A stretch of 64,000 nucleotides of DNA from Phragmites australis (Eukaryota; Streptophyta; Magnoliopsida; Poales; Poaceae): positions 1,178,001 to 1,242,000 of the forward strand of contig NC_084929.1 in NCBI RefSeq assembly GCF_958298935.1, read 5' to 3'. The position numbers were made by a program, and so were the translations under genes. The notes beneath the pieces were generated by a model, which saw only the letters and a program-made list of their open reading frames with translations, ran no database searches and had not been told where the DNA came from. Positions 29,928 through 41,472 of this stretch are shown in pieces. How positions within the stretch are numbered: position 1 is the stretch's first letter; every line of letters starts with the position of its first letter.

Positions 29928-32900
29928 ATGTCATCTTTGAAGCGAACTGATTGTACCACGATGTTTAATGACCTTACTAACGTCGGTATTATGAGTAAGT
30001 GTGATCATCACTCTCTAAAGCGGTTGTTTTTCCATATACTTTGCTCAGTCCATATGTCAACTACTAACGTTAGCTACTGTTGGATTTTTATTAGATGTCT
30101 CCGACGTTAACAGTCTGGATGGGTCTACATCGTCCAGTGCACTACCATCACTCACAGATGCCGAAGAATGTAAGAGGCAAAGGGAAAGGAACAGGTACGC
30201 ACAAATGCCTGTACATAAGAAAGAAGAGTTGCTCAAAATTAAACATGAGAGGGAAAGGGACCGGTATGCGCAAATGAAGTGTGAAGCTTGTAAGCAGCAA
30301 AATGATGATGCAACCACTACACAGCCAACGCTCATAGATCCCAAAGAATGTAGGAGGCAGAGGGATAGGGAGCGGTACACGCAAATATCTGCAGAAAAGA
30401 AAAAAGAACGTCTCAGAAAGAATCGCGAGTGGCCTAAGAATAGGATAGATGGTTCGACAATTCACACCCTTGGTTATCGTGAAACATCGAATCCACTTCC
30501 TATAACACTTGGTAATTCCGACAATTCATTATTGGATTTTTATCGACAACTTCGTTTTTCTTGGGTATATTTTTTAGCATACCACGTTTTTTGTTGTGAT
30601 ATGTCTTCAGGAATTCCAAGTGTATCTGGACAATCTTGCACCGCATGGAACAAGAAAAATGTTGCTCCTGGCGACGATACTTGTTGGCTGCGCCAAAATG
30701 ATAACTACCAACGGTCAAAAATTAATAATTCAAATGGTTCGATTGCAGCATTGGACATTGACCAAGGTGGATCTGGAAAATCCACTATCACAATGTTACG
30801 TACTCCGTTTAGAGACACGACAACCACCCCTATTAAAGGTACAACGACATGCCATATATTCATTGAACTAATAAAAGAACATGTGTTCACGCTCGATCTG
30901 GTTACAATATGTGATGAATGCAGAAAAAAACTAGATGCAAGTGTCATAGATCAGGTTCAACCGTCTCCTCATAATGGATCATGGTATGCTCGAATGTCTG
31001 CATATAAGAAGGTTGAATATTTAGAGAAGAAGCGTTTAGCCCGCTAGAAAAAGAAATATGAATTGTTCGGTCTCAATGATCGAGAACCTTCTTCAAGTGA
31101 GCCGATGAATCCCACATGTATGGTGATGGTTTAATTACTTGGTTTTGTTTCACCACAAATCATTTATCATATATTTCAACAGTGAGACTAACGTGAGTGC
31201 AGTATCTGACAGGTACAGATGGCAATGTCATTGATAGTTTCACGACCAGTGACCATTAGGGTTCTGGTCTTGAGCCAGACTATAAATGTCAAAAGGGTCG
31301 ACAATGTTGCATGCAAATGTCAGATGAGCGTAGATCGGAATACTTACACAGCCTACGTATTAGCCGCCAACAGGAAAACACTGGTGCACTCATGGAATCA
31401 AATATTACGCACATCACAATTGGAATGCCCAATCCTTTGAATCATGCTGATATTCATCCATATCCTGATAATGAAGTTTGTGATTCTGTTATATTTGAAT
31501 CACCGGAACAACATTCATCGGATGAAGGTAACACATTATCCATCATTGTACTCTATTTTGATGTGTTCTCATACTGCTTATTTTGACCCATAGAGCAACT
31601 TTAGGCTGTCCAGGATGTTCCCGATGATTTCGACGATGACGAAGGGAGGTTATATCGTGGTCAAGGTAAAAATGTCAATCCAATTTGCAGTACCATATTA
31701 TATGTTGGTCTATCTGAATCATTATGTAACCTATCCATATAAATATTTTGGCATTTGTGCAGATGTTGTTTTTGAATCATACGTGGTGGAAGGTCCTAAT
31801 AGTGTGTGCATGCAAGGTTATGATCCGTATGACCGCATCTACCAAAATCTTCCAAAGCAGCATTATGTTTTAAGGGAAGTCAAAAACTGCCCGTATTGTG
31901 GAGCCAAACGGTTCCAATACGAGGGACCTGCTTTTTGTTGTAGGAAATGAAAGGTTAAAATTTTCATTCCAGATGTACCGGATGAGTTGCAACGATTGTA
32001 TACGAGCCTTGATGATGACGATGCAAAATACTTTAGACAACACATACGATATTTCAATTCTCATTTCTCCTTTACAAGTCTTGGTGTTACACTTGATTGT
32101 CGAGTCAGCACTACTGCAGGAACTGGTATATATACATTCCGTGCACACGGTCAGCTATATCACCGTCTTGACCAGCTGGTACCCGGTGAGAAGGGTCCAC
32201 GGCACCTGCAGCTATACTTCTATGATACTGATGAGACAATGGAACACAGAGCTAAGAGGTCTCCTGTTCTTGATATCAATTTGATACGGAAGATTCGGAG
32301 GATACTGGAGCACAACCCCTATGTGCAGACCTTTCAAAGTGTTATTTCTGCTCCAAACCTCCATAATTATAGGATTGAGTTGAACACGGATATTGCATTG
32401 GACCAGCGAAGGTACAATGCCCCCACAGCGAAGGTTCGATTGCAGCATTGGACATTGACCAAGGTGGATCTGGAAAATCCACTATCACAATGTTACGTAC
32501 TCCGTTTAGAGACACGACAACCACCCCTATTAAAGGTACAACGACATGCCATATATTCATTGAACTAATAAAAGAACATGTGTTCACGCTCGATCTGGTT
32601 ACAATATGTGATGAATGCAGAAAAAAACTAGATGCAAGTGTCATAGATCAGGTTCAACCGTCTCCTCATAATGGATCATGGTATGCTCGAATGTCTGCAT
32701 ATAAGAAGGTTGAATATTTAGAGAAGAAGCGTTTAGCCCGCTAGAAAAAGAAATATGAATTGTTCGGTCTCAATGATCGAGAACCTTCTTCAAGTGAGCC
32801 GATGAATCCCACATGTATGGTGATGGTTTAATTACTTGGTTTTGTTTCACCACAAATCATCTATCATATATTTCAACAGTGAGACTAACGTGAGTGCAGT

Positions 32901-34474
32901 ATCTGACAGGTACAGATGGCAGTGTCATTGATAGTTTCACGACCAGTGACCATTAGGGTTCTGGTCTTGAGCCAGACTATAAATGTCAAAAGGGTCGACA
33001 ATGTTGCATGCAAATGTCAGATGAGCGTAGATCGGAATACTTACACAGCCTACGTATTAGCCGCCAACAGGAAAACACTGGTGCACTCATGGAATCAAAT
33101 ATTACGCACATCATAATTGGAATGCCCAATCCTTTGAATCATGCTGATATTCATCCATATCCTGATAATGAAGTTTGTGATTCTGTTATATTTGAATCAC
33201 CGGAACAACATTCATCGGATGAAGGTAACACATTATCCATCATTGTACTCTATTTTGATGTGTTCTCATACTGCTTATTTTGACCCATAGAGCAACTTTA
33301 GGCTGTCCAGGATGTTCCCGATGATTTCGACGATGACGAAGGGAGGTTATATCGTGGTCAAGGTAAAAATGTCAATCCAATTTGCAGTACCATATTATAT
33401 GTTGGTCTATCTGAATCATTATGTAACCTATCCATATAAATATTTTGGCATTTGTGCAGATGTTGTTTTTGAATCATACGTGGTGGAAGGTCCTAATAGT
33501 GTGTGCATGCAAGGTTATGATCCGTATGACCGCATCTACCAAAATCTTCCAAAGCAGCATTATGTTTTAAGGGAAGTCAAAAACTGCCCGTATTGTGGAG
33601 CCAAACGGTTCCAATACGAGGGACCTGCTTTTTGTTGTAGGAAATGAAAGGTTAAAATTTTCATTCCAGATGTACCGGATGAGTTGCAACGATTGTATAC
33701 GAGCCTTGATGATGACGATGCAAAATACTTTAGACAACACATACGATATTTCAATTCTCATTTCTCCTTTACAAGTCTTGGTGTTACACTTGATTGTCGA
33801 GTCAGCACTACTGCAGGAACTGGTATATATACATTCCGTGCACACGGTCAGCTATATCACCATCTTGACCAGCTGGTACCCGGTGAGAAGGGTCCACGGC
33901 ACCTGCAGCTATACTTCTATGATACTGATGAGACAATGGAACACAGAGCTAAGAGGTCTCCTGGTCTTGATATCAATTTGATACGGAAGATTCGGAGGAT
34001 ACCGGAGCACAACCCCTATGTGCAGACCTTTCAAAGTGTTATTTCTGCTCCAAACCTCCATAATTATAGGATTGAGTTGAACACGGATATTGCATTGGAC
34101 CAGCGAAGGTACAATGCCCCCACAGCTTCACAAGTCGCTGCTATTTGGATGGAAGGGAATGATCCATAAAAATGTTTCGATAGAAGTGTTATAGTGTATG
34201 GAAAAGCCGACCGACCTCGGTATATCCGGGCATACCATGGGTGCTACGATCTGTTGGCATGTCCTTTGTTTTTTCCCTGGTGGTGAAACAGGATGGCAAC
34301 GTAAGATGCTTTATGAAAGCCCTGACCCAGTAGATTGCCTAGATTGCCCAAACGAGGAAGGTCTGTAGGCTATTTCCTAACTTCCCAAATTTAAAATTTT
34401 ACATGAACAATTAATATTGTTTCTTAACCCCTTGTTACTGTGGTACTGAGTTTATGTTTTGTGTAGATGGTGGT
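29928..34474 (+). pseudogene. Helitron Rep, N-terminal region, disrupted by tandem duplication and LTR insertion
   Basis: A start at 29928 (after a TCGCAG acceptor) leads into a short exon. A 100-bp intron (GTAAGT at 29995, TTATTAG at 30094) is followed by charged repeats such as RERNRYAQM and RERDRYAQMKC. Further exons read WYARMSAYKKVEYLEKKRLA, NCPYCGAKRFQYEGPAFCCR, then AKYFRQHIRYFNSHFSFTSL and GTGIYTFRAHGQLYHRLDQL. These are diagnostic of the region before the HUH domain in plant Helitron proteins. Most of it is present twice. After the second copy, AAIWMEGNDP and YIRAYHGCYD continue toward the Tat insertion. Stops (after CCRK, LAR and NDP) and the duplication break the product. Confidence 0.8.
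30736..34126 (+). repeat. 1697-bp tandem duplication inside the Helitron Rep gene
   Basis: 30736-32429 is repeated at 32433-34126, every landmark being offset by exactly 1697 bp. Only about six single-base differences were seen by eye. At the junction AGCGAAGGT occurs about 24 bp apart (32403 and 32428), a microhomology consistent with template slippage or unequal exchange. The second copy joins in frame to TASQVAAIW, the normal continuation, so the extra unit is the downstream part of copy 1. Confidence 0.95.
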
Positions 34475-35926
34475 TGTCGGTGAATCAGGAACCGGGGGTC
34501 CCCGAATCCCGAGGCCAGGCCAGCAATCCGCCACATGGCGCCATCCCGCGGAGTCTCCTCCGCGAGGTAAAAAAGATTAAGTCTCGGGAGAGGGCGCTCG
34601 GGGCCACAGTCAGTGGTCCCCGAGTACCCAAGTTCCCCGATGATCTACGAAGTCTAAGTGCCGGGAAGAAAGTGCTCGGGAAGGTGTACGGTGGCCCCCG
34701 AGCACCTGAGTCCCCCGACGATAAGGAAAGCTAAGTACCGGGAGAAATGTACCTGGGGCCGCGAGCGGTGGTCCCCTGGGCACCTAAGTATCCCGAGGAC
34801 CCACTGAAGGAAGCTCCGGAAGAGAGTGCTCGGGGCTGCGTGCAGTAGCCCCCGAGCACTCGGTCCCCCGAGGATCCGTACAAGCGTGCCCGGGAGAGAG
34901 TGCTCGGGGAGGTAAATAGTACCCCCGAGCACTCGGTTCCCCGAGGATCAAGAAAGGGCATTCTCGGGAAAGAGTGCTCAGGGAGGTGAGCAGTGATCCC
35001 CGAACACTCGGTTCCCCGACAACTCAGAGAGCCCCCCGACAGTGGCCCTCGAGGGGCCCACTGATGAGGTGTCAGCCAGTCAAAGGCCCAAGGCCACATT
35101 TAAAGAGCGCGCGTGGCCTGTCACTCCCAACTGCTCCCGTCACGCTCGGTGTCAGTTCCTGCCACATTCTGGCAGAAGGGTGTGGGGTCATTGAATGCAC
35201 GGGTCCCATCCTGTGCCATCCGGCCCGTCTCGGGATAACGTCGTAAGGGCCGAGGCGTTCCGTCTGCCGCGCTGCTGTGGCAGGAGAACAAGACAGGGCG
35301 GGCACGCCGGGCCGCTCCGCGGCTGCCCGGTGGGCCCTCTCCACTGCGCCCGTTGCCAGTGCATTTATGGTGACGGATGACCGGGCGTGGGACGCATTTT
35401 TCACCCCCCGGTCACTTCGCACAGAGGCTATGATGACGCCCTTTCCATTTATGGTGTCTCGGAACTCGTGCCCCCCTCCCGTTTGGGGCACGCTACTGCC
35501 GGCGGGTATTTAAAGCCGCCAGCAGCGCGGACAGAAGAAGAAGTTTTTGAAGCTTTGAAATCTTTGAGCAAGCTCGACAACTTAGATAATCCCTGAGAAG
35601 TTTTCGAGGTAGCAAAGAGAAGAGAAGAACAAGGAGCCTCAGGCTCTGAGATAGATAAACATTCTTGTAACTAACAATATTCTTGAGGGACATTCTCAAG
35701 GCATTTATAGTATCCATACAGGAGTAGGGTGTTACGCCTCCGTGCGGCCCGAACCTGTCTAAACACCAGCGCATTTACTCCGTTCCGCATTAGATCATTC
35801 CACCCCACCGGCCATCACATTCATACATATTTATTTCTCCGGTGAATATATTCAGGATCATCCCCCCGGTCGAATCTCTAAAAAGGGGTCCCTCAGGATC
35901 CCTGCGACAGGGTTAACCCTCCGACA
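34475..35926 (+). repeat. Tat element 5' LTR
   Basis: TGTCGGTGAATCAGG...CCTCCGACA, 1452 bp. The U3 half carries at least five repeats of an inverted motif built on GTGCTCGGGG / CCCCGAGCAC, about 70 bp apart. TATTTAAAGCC near 35507 is a plausible TATA region for the plus strand. Confidence 0.9.
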
Positions 35927-35945
35927 CCTGGCACGCCAGGTAGGG
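35927..35945 (+). promoter_or_regulatory. Tat element primer-binding site region
   Basis: CCTGGCACGCCAGGTAGGGG directly follows the LTR end. TGGCACGCCAGGT is the expected position and form of a tRNA 3'-end complement and is partly self-complementary. The primer tRNA was not determined. Confidence 0.6.
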
Positions 35946-35991
35946 GGGAAGCATCCTTGAATTTGTTTGTTTGTTTCCTTCTGCAGGAAAA

Positions 35992-37323
35992 ATGGCCGGT
36001 GGTCATCGCCTCCAGCGCTCTGGCTCCAGCTCCCAGCAGCAGCCGCGATCTGCACGCACGGCGTTCCCCTCTCAAGGGGACCAGGGCGCTGGGCCCAGCA
36101 GGGCCGCCGTCGCCATCGCCGGTGCATCACCCAACCCCCAGCAGGCGGCTGAAACTCCTGCCGCCAGGTCCGCGTCTGGACAGCGCCGGGCGCCTCTCCG
36201 GCGTAGACTCACCTTCGGCAAGGCCAGTCCTGGGAGCGCGCTGCTTGCGGCGCACGCTCTCCTCAGGCATCCGCCAGTCCAGGCGGTGGGGGAAACCCCG
36301 GAGGGCTGCTGGCTCCAGGAAGTCACCGCCCTAGTCGGCACGGCCCGCCGCCAGATGCTGGCCGAAAGTTCCCGCGCCACCACCCAGCGTGGCGCCGCTA
36401 GGACCGGCCCATTGTCGGGTGGCGGTCGCGCTGGCCAGGGGACCTCCAGGTGGAGTGCCGCCCCCCTGGCCACTTCTGAAACCAAGGACCTTCGCTTACA
36501 CCTCAATGAGTGGAGGGGCATCGAAGACGCGCGCGTCACTCTCGAGCACCAGCGGGAGACCCGGCAGGAGGTTGAAGCTGAGGACCAGGCCTCCTCTTTG
36601 CCGGCCCATGATCGCCGGGGCTCCCCGACTCACCGGCGTTCACCGCCCAAGGGCGCTGCCTGCGCCACAGGGTACGGCACCGGGTGCCATGCCTTCACCA
36701 GTGAGCTCCATCGGGTCAAATGGCCCACCAAGTTCCGCCCCGGGCTGCCAGAGAAGTACGACGGGTCCATCGACCCCGTCGAGTTCCTCCAGATATACAC
36801 CACCGCTGTCCAGGCGGCTGGTGGCAGCGAAAAGGTGATGGCTAACTACTTTCATGTTGCCTTAAGGGGCTCTGCCCGCTCTTGGCTTATGAACTTACCC
36901 CCAGGGTCTATCAGCTCCTGGGATGATCTTTGCCACCAGTTCGTGGCTAATTTTCAGGGCACATTCACGCGCCCCGGCCTCGAGTGCGACCTCCATGCCG
37001 TCAAGCAGCAGGAGGGGGAGACGCTGCGGCGCTTTATTCAGCGTTTCAGCCAGGTCCGCAACACCATCCCGCGGATAACCCCCCACGCTATCATTGTCGC
37101 ATTCCGGCAGGGCGTCCGCGATGAGTGGATGCTCGAGAAACTAGGCACGCACGAGGTCCAAACCACTGCGGAACTTTTCGCGCTGGCCGACAAGTGCGCC
37201 AAGGCGGCGGAGGCTCGAGCATGGCACGTTCCGCGCCCTGAGCACCCCGCCGCCGATCAACCAAGTCCTTCCCGCTCCGACAGGCGGAAAAAGAAAAAAA
37301 GAAGGAGGCGTGAGGCTGTCCCT
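35992..37323 (+). pseudogene. Tat gag, N-terminal part (interrupted by Tekay insertion)
   Basis: Starts at ATG 35992 (MAGGHRLQRSG), after a CTTCTGCAG acceptor-like sequence. The retrotrans_gag domain is clear: WPTKFRPGLPEKYDGSIDPV, FHVALRGSARSWLMNLPPGS, LHAVKQQEGETLRRFIQRFS and VQTTAELFALADKCAKAAEA. A basic stretch (RRKKKKRRRRE) precedes the break. At 37319-37323 the frame meets the TCCCT duplication and would resume in the same phase at 50663. Confidence 0.85.
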
Positions 37324-40300
37324 TGTGAGGAACCGTCCAAATAGTATTCTAATTAATCATCAGGAGGATCATTATTCATAATCACAACCTTGACGATTAA
37401 CCAGAATACCATTCCGGTAGTCCCGGCACGTGTTTTGTGCCCAGGATCGGAACACATGCCTTTCAACTCAAATATCACAACACAGTTTAATAGAGAGCAA
37501 GTAATTAAACTGGATTACAATTATTAAACATGCAACTGCTTCCACAATTTACAACAAAAGAAGAACAGCAACAACTAAGCAGCGGAAGAAAAACCTATAC
37601 AACAAAAGAGTATGGAGCCGTATACCCTTAGGCTCCATACCAAAAGCGTCAGAGTTCGGAGTAGAATGTGCTACTCCTGCCCGCCACCCGGATCGGCAAG
37701 CAAAAAGTAGCCGAAAACTGCCTCTTCCTCGCCGACCTGTGAACCTGAAAACAACTTAAGGGCAGCACCCCTTAGTACGAAGGTACTAGCAAGTCTTACA
37801 CAGTATGAGTATATATATTCTTGACTCCAAGGATCATGCATTTAAAGCTGTAGCAAGGATTAAGACATGTTTAAGTTCATTAAGCGGTAAGCAACCTAGA
37901 CTCTAGGTGTAAGCAACTGACTTAACCAACCACCGACTCAAACTCTGCCAACCAACTGACCACAACAGATATGTAAACAAGTGTATAAAAGTAAACCATT
38001 ACCACCAAACCACCGACCACATACCGACCAAACCACCCCAATCCAACCATGCCACAACCCATATCGAAACTCTACGACCAAAATATGGTCGCTCGGTGGA
38101 GATAAGCGATAGCGATGCTCATGACCGAGAGCGCGGCAGTTCGAACTGATTATACACCCTGCAGGGGAATACTCCTGGACCCACACGACACAGGGACCAT
38201 ACGGCTTGTGCCACCCGCTAAGATGCGCACAAGGGGGTACCCGTGACAACCTTTCCCAACCAGGCCCAACCATGTGGATCAACCATAGCTCGGCGAGGCG
38301 GTATTAGAACTACTCCTCGAGCAAACTAATACCGCTAAAAGCCCGGACTCAAACCGGACTCACACCGTCTATGACGAGGCCCACATGACCACGTCTGCGA
38401 AGGTAATCGGCTCGCCTACCATTATATCAGCATGTGGTGAGTAAGGTAAGTGCTAAAGCCGACTACACCGATGATCGGTGCTTAACCGGTGCAAGCGGTC
38501 TACGGTGTCCGGGTTCCCTTCCCGAACTGCCTGAGGACTCCTCGTGAGCAGATGACACCCCTAACACCGCCCACACCTCGTCTCAACTCACCACTCACCA
38601 AACCGACTCATCCTCAACACAACCACAAGTGTGAACAAGTAATAAGCCCTAGGCTCGCGACAACGGTGGACGCCGTCGTCGACTTCTACCGGAAAGCCTA
38701 AGTACCACTAAGCATAGCGAACTATAAGTAGGCCTCGATGACTCCACTAGGCTCCTAGGAACAACACGGCACGTGACCAAAATGGGAGAATGCATAGGCA
38801 TAGGTTCTACCCAACTCGGTACCCGACACATGCAATGTATACACAAGCGTAGATAACATATTAGATTTCAATTTGACACGGTGCAATATGATAGATGCTT
38901 GCCTTGCTGCCCTAGCTGCTGCTCACAGTTACCCGAGTCAAGATCACCACTGCGGGAACCTCCGGGGACAGCCTCGTTCGCCTCGTTCGCCGGTTCGAAG
39001 TTCCCTAAAAGAATCACGCGTGCAATGTAATGAATATGAATGACATGCAATGAAAGATGCTTTACTGCAAGACAGCAGTGGAGATGCAATGCACTTATGC
39101 CATGAGTTAAAAGCCTTAGGGATTTCCTTATCTGAATTATTGTTTAACATTTGACAACTTCCTAGATTGATTAAGCTTACTCTAAGGTTAAATCCAAAAG
39201 AAAGTTAACTATACTTAACAAGAGGGCAACTCTTTTGAGTAAACAAGGAACCCACTAACAGGATTTACACAACTCAATTTATGGACTAACCAATTATGAA
39301 ATGTTTAAAGATTGAAACCATTTTAACAACTTATTAATCCTCAGTAAGCATTTCATAAACCCTAATATTATTAATAAACATGGCATAATTTAACAAGATT
39401 AACAGAATTTGGTTTGCCAATTTTGGACTCATCAAAAATTGTTTATGAATTATTGAAGATTAAACACACTCATTAATTGAATAAAAGTAATTATACCTTT
39501 CACAATACCTAGTATTTTTCATGTGTATAGTATGACAATACAAGGCCAACAAAATTAGATTCATCAATTTTGGAAATACCAAACTTTAAGTATGAATTAT
39601 CAAAGCCTAGACATAAACCATTAACTCAATAATTCACAGCACACATTTCATGGCCACTAGCATTTTTAATGGACAGATCATGATACAAAAAAACCAACAA
39701 AATTGGTTTTAGGAATTTTGGAGCTCTACACAATTTCCTATGCATTTTTCAAGTTTTCAGCCGATTTAACATTGAACAAATATTCTAATTCGCATTTTCG
39801 ATTTTCTCTAATATTCAAATGGGCCCACGCCTTTTTCTACCGACACCGGCCTAGCCCAAGCCACTGACCGGCGGGGCCGGCACATCTTGACCCGAGTCAA
39901 AACTGACTCGCGCCAGAACAGAGCGCAACACGGCTGGCCGGGGCTCGGCTTGAGCCCGCCGGCGGCGAGCGGCGCAGTCCAAGCGGCTGGCAACGGCAGC
40001 TGCGGCTCCAGCATGTGCGCGGGGATCCATTTGAGGCACACGTCGCCACTGTCGACGGCCGGAGAATGGCTAGCGGCGGCGGACGGCGGAAACTATACGA
40101 CGGCGGCTCGGTCTTGACTCGCCGACGACGAACGGCGGCGTAACACGCCTGGCCGAATGCACCAACACGTTCCACGCGAGCATGTGGACCTAACGGCGTG
40201 CTCGCCGGCCGACGAGCTCGACGGCGGCACGGCTGGCGGCACGCGCGGGGAGGCGGCGGCGGCTCGGCCATCGTGGACACACGCGCCGGTAACGGGACGG

Positions 40301-41274
40301 AGGAAAAACGCCGTGCGCAAAAGGTGTACAGGAGCATGGGGAAGCTCACCGTGCAGCAGGTTGGGCCGGAGAAGCGAGGGCACGGCGGGTCGACGAAGGG
40401 CGGCGGAGTTCGGCTGCCGCCGTTGGGGAAGAAGGCGTGGATGGCTCCAATCCTTGCGGGAAACAGCCGGGGAAGGAGGGGACACGGCGGAGGAGCTCGG
40501 GGCGCTCTTCCCTGCGGCTCTACTGGGCTCGGGCTCGAGGGAGCTTGCCGGTGGCGCGTCGGCTTGGCCAGCGGCGCGGCGCAATGCAGCTCGGCGCTGT
40601 GGTGCTCTGGGCGACAGGAAGAGCAAGCGAGGGAGAGAGAGATATAAGGCAGAGGCGAAGGAGGAGATAAGGCCTGGGCCGATCTTTTGGCCGGCAACGT
40701 GGAGCTGGCCACCGAAGTCAAGATTTGCGGCGCCGCCTTGCTCTGTGAGAGCGGGAGAAGGGGAAGCAGAGGCTGCCTGAGCGAAGGGGATGACAGGTGG
40801 GGCCGATGAACAGTGACCGCCAGGCAAAAATATCTTCACTACTTTGGTTATCAAGGTGGAGGCCTTACTGTGGTCTAAAAATTGTGGGACACATTTTGTT
40901 GGCTTCTATAAATCATGAACAATCCATTTTACCTTGTTTGACCCAAAAAGCTTGCACCAAATTCAAATGAAAATTCTCCAAAGAGGCAAGCTTTTCTAAC
41001 TTGTGTTAATTTTTATGCCTTTAAAATAATTCCCAAAAATTTGGGAAAATTCATTTATATTCTCCTCCAGGCACCTACTAATTTCTAAAATTGTTTCCAA
41101 TCCTATGTTGTATAGAAATATGGTGAGTTGCTTAACAACGCATCAACTAATATTGATTTTTACAATTTATTTAATTAAAAATTGCATGCCTAAAATTGCT
41201 CAAAACCAAACAAATGATGCTAATGACGTCCATTAGCACTTAATTATATGTTTTGGAAATTCTGGGCCATGACA
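37324..41274 (-). repeat. Tekay-like 3' LTR
   Basis: 3951 bp, TG..CA bounded, next to the purine tract. An AT-rich third, a very GC-rich section (about 39830-40780) and a TA-rich end give three compositional zones. Frames of 200-270 codons on both strands in the GC-rich zone are present identically in the other LTR and have no recognisable domain. The TATA-like CTTATATCTC on the minus strand near 40640 is a promoter candidate. Confidence 0.95.
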
Positions 41275-41296
41275 AACCTCCCCCCCTAAAAAGAAT
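41275..41296 (-). promoter_or_regulatory. Tekay-like polypurine tract
   Basis: Minus-strand TTTTTAGGGGGGGAGGTT immediately precedes the 3' LTR start TGTCATGG, the expected site for plus-strand DNA priming. Confidence 0.85.
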
Positions 41297-41472
41297 CTCG
41301 TCCCGAGATTTGGTATGAGCCAGAGAGGGGACAATGAGAACGCTGTGATGACTTAGCAGGTTGTGAGACGACACCATGACGCATGAGATGGAATCCAACG
41401 CAGATTTTTATTCAATCATAGAGATGAACACATACATGCGAGAGATTCCAAATACGCTATATTACATTGGCA

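Noticed and set aside
36072..36539. Minus-strand and alternate frames over Tat gag
   Set aside because: The plus-strand frame has clear gag motifs; the others are compositional shadows.
40093..40854. 253- and 274-codon frames in the Tekay LTR as genes
   Set aside because: They lie inside a long terminal repeat, overlap on both strands, are low-complexity Ala/Arg/Pro/Ser-rich and have no recognisable domain; reported only as a compositional observation.
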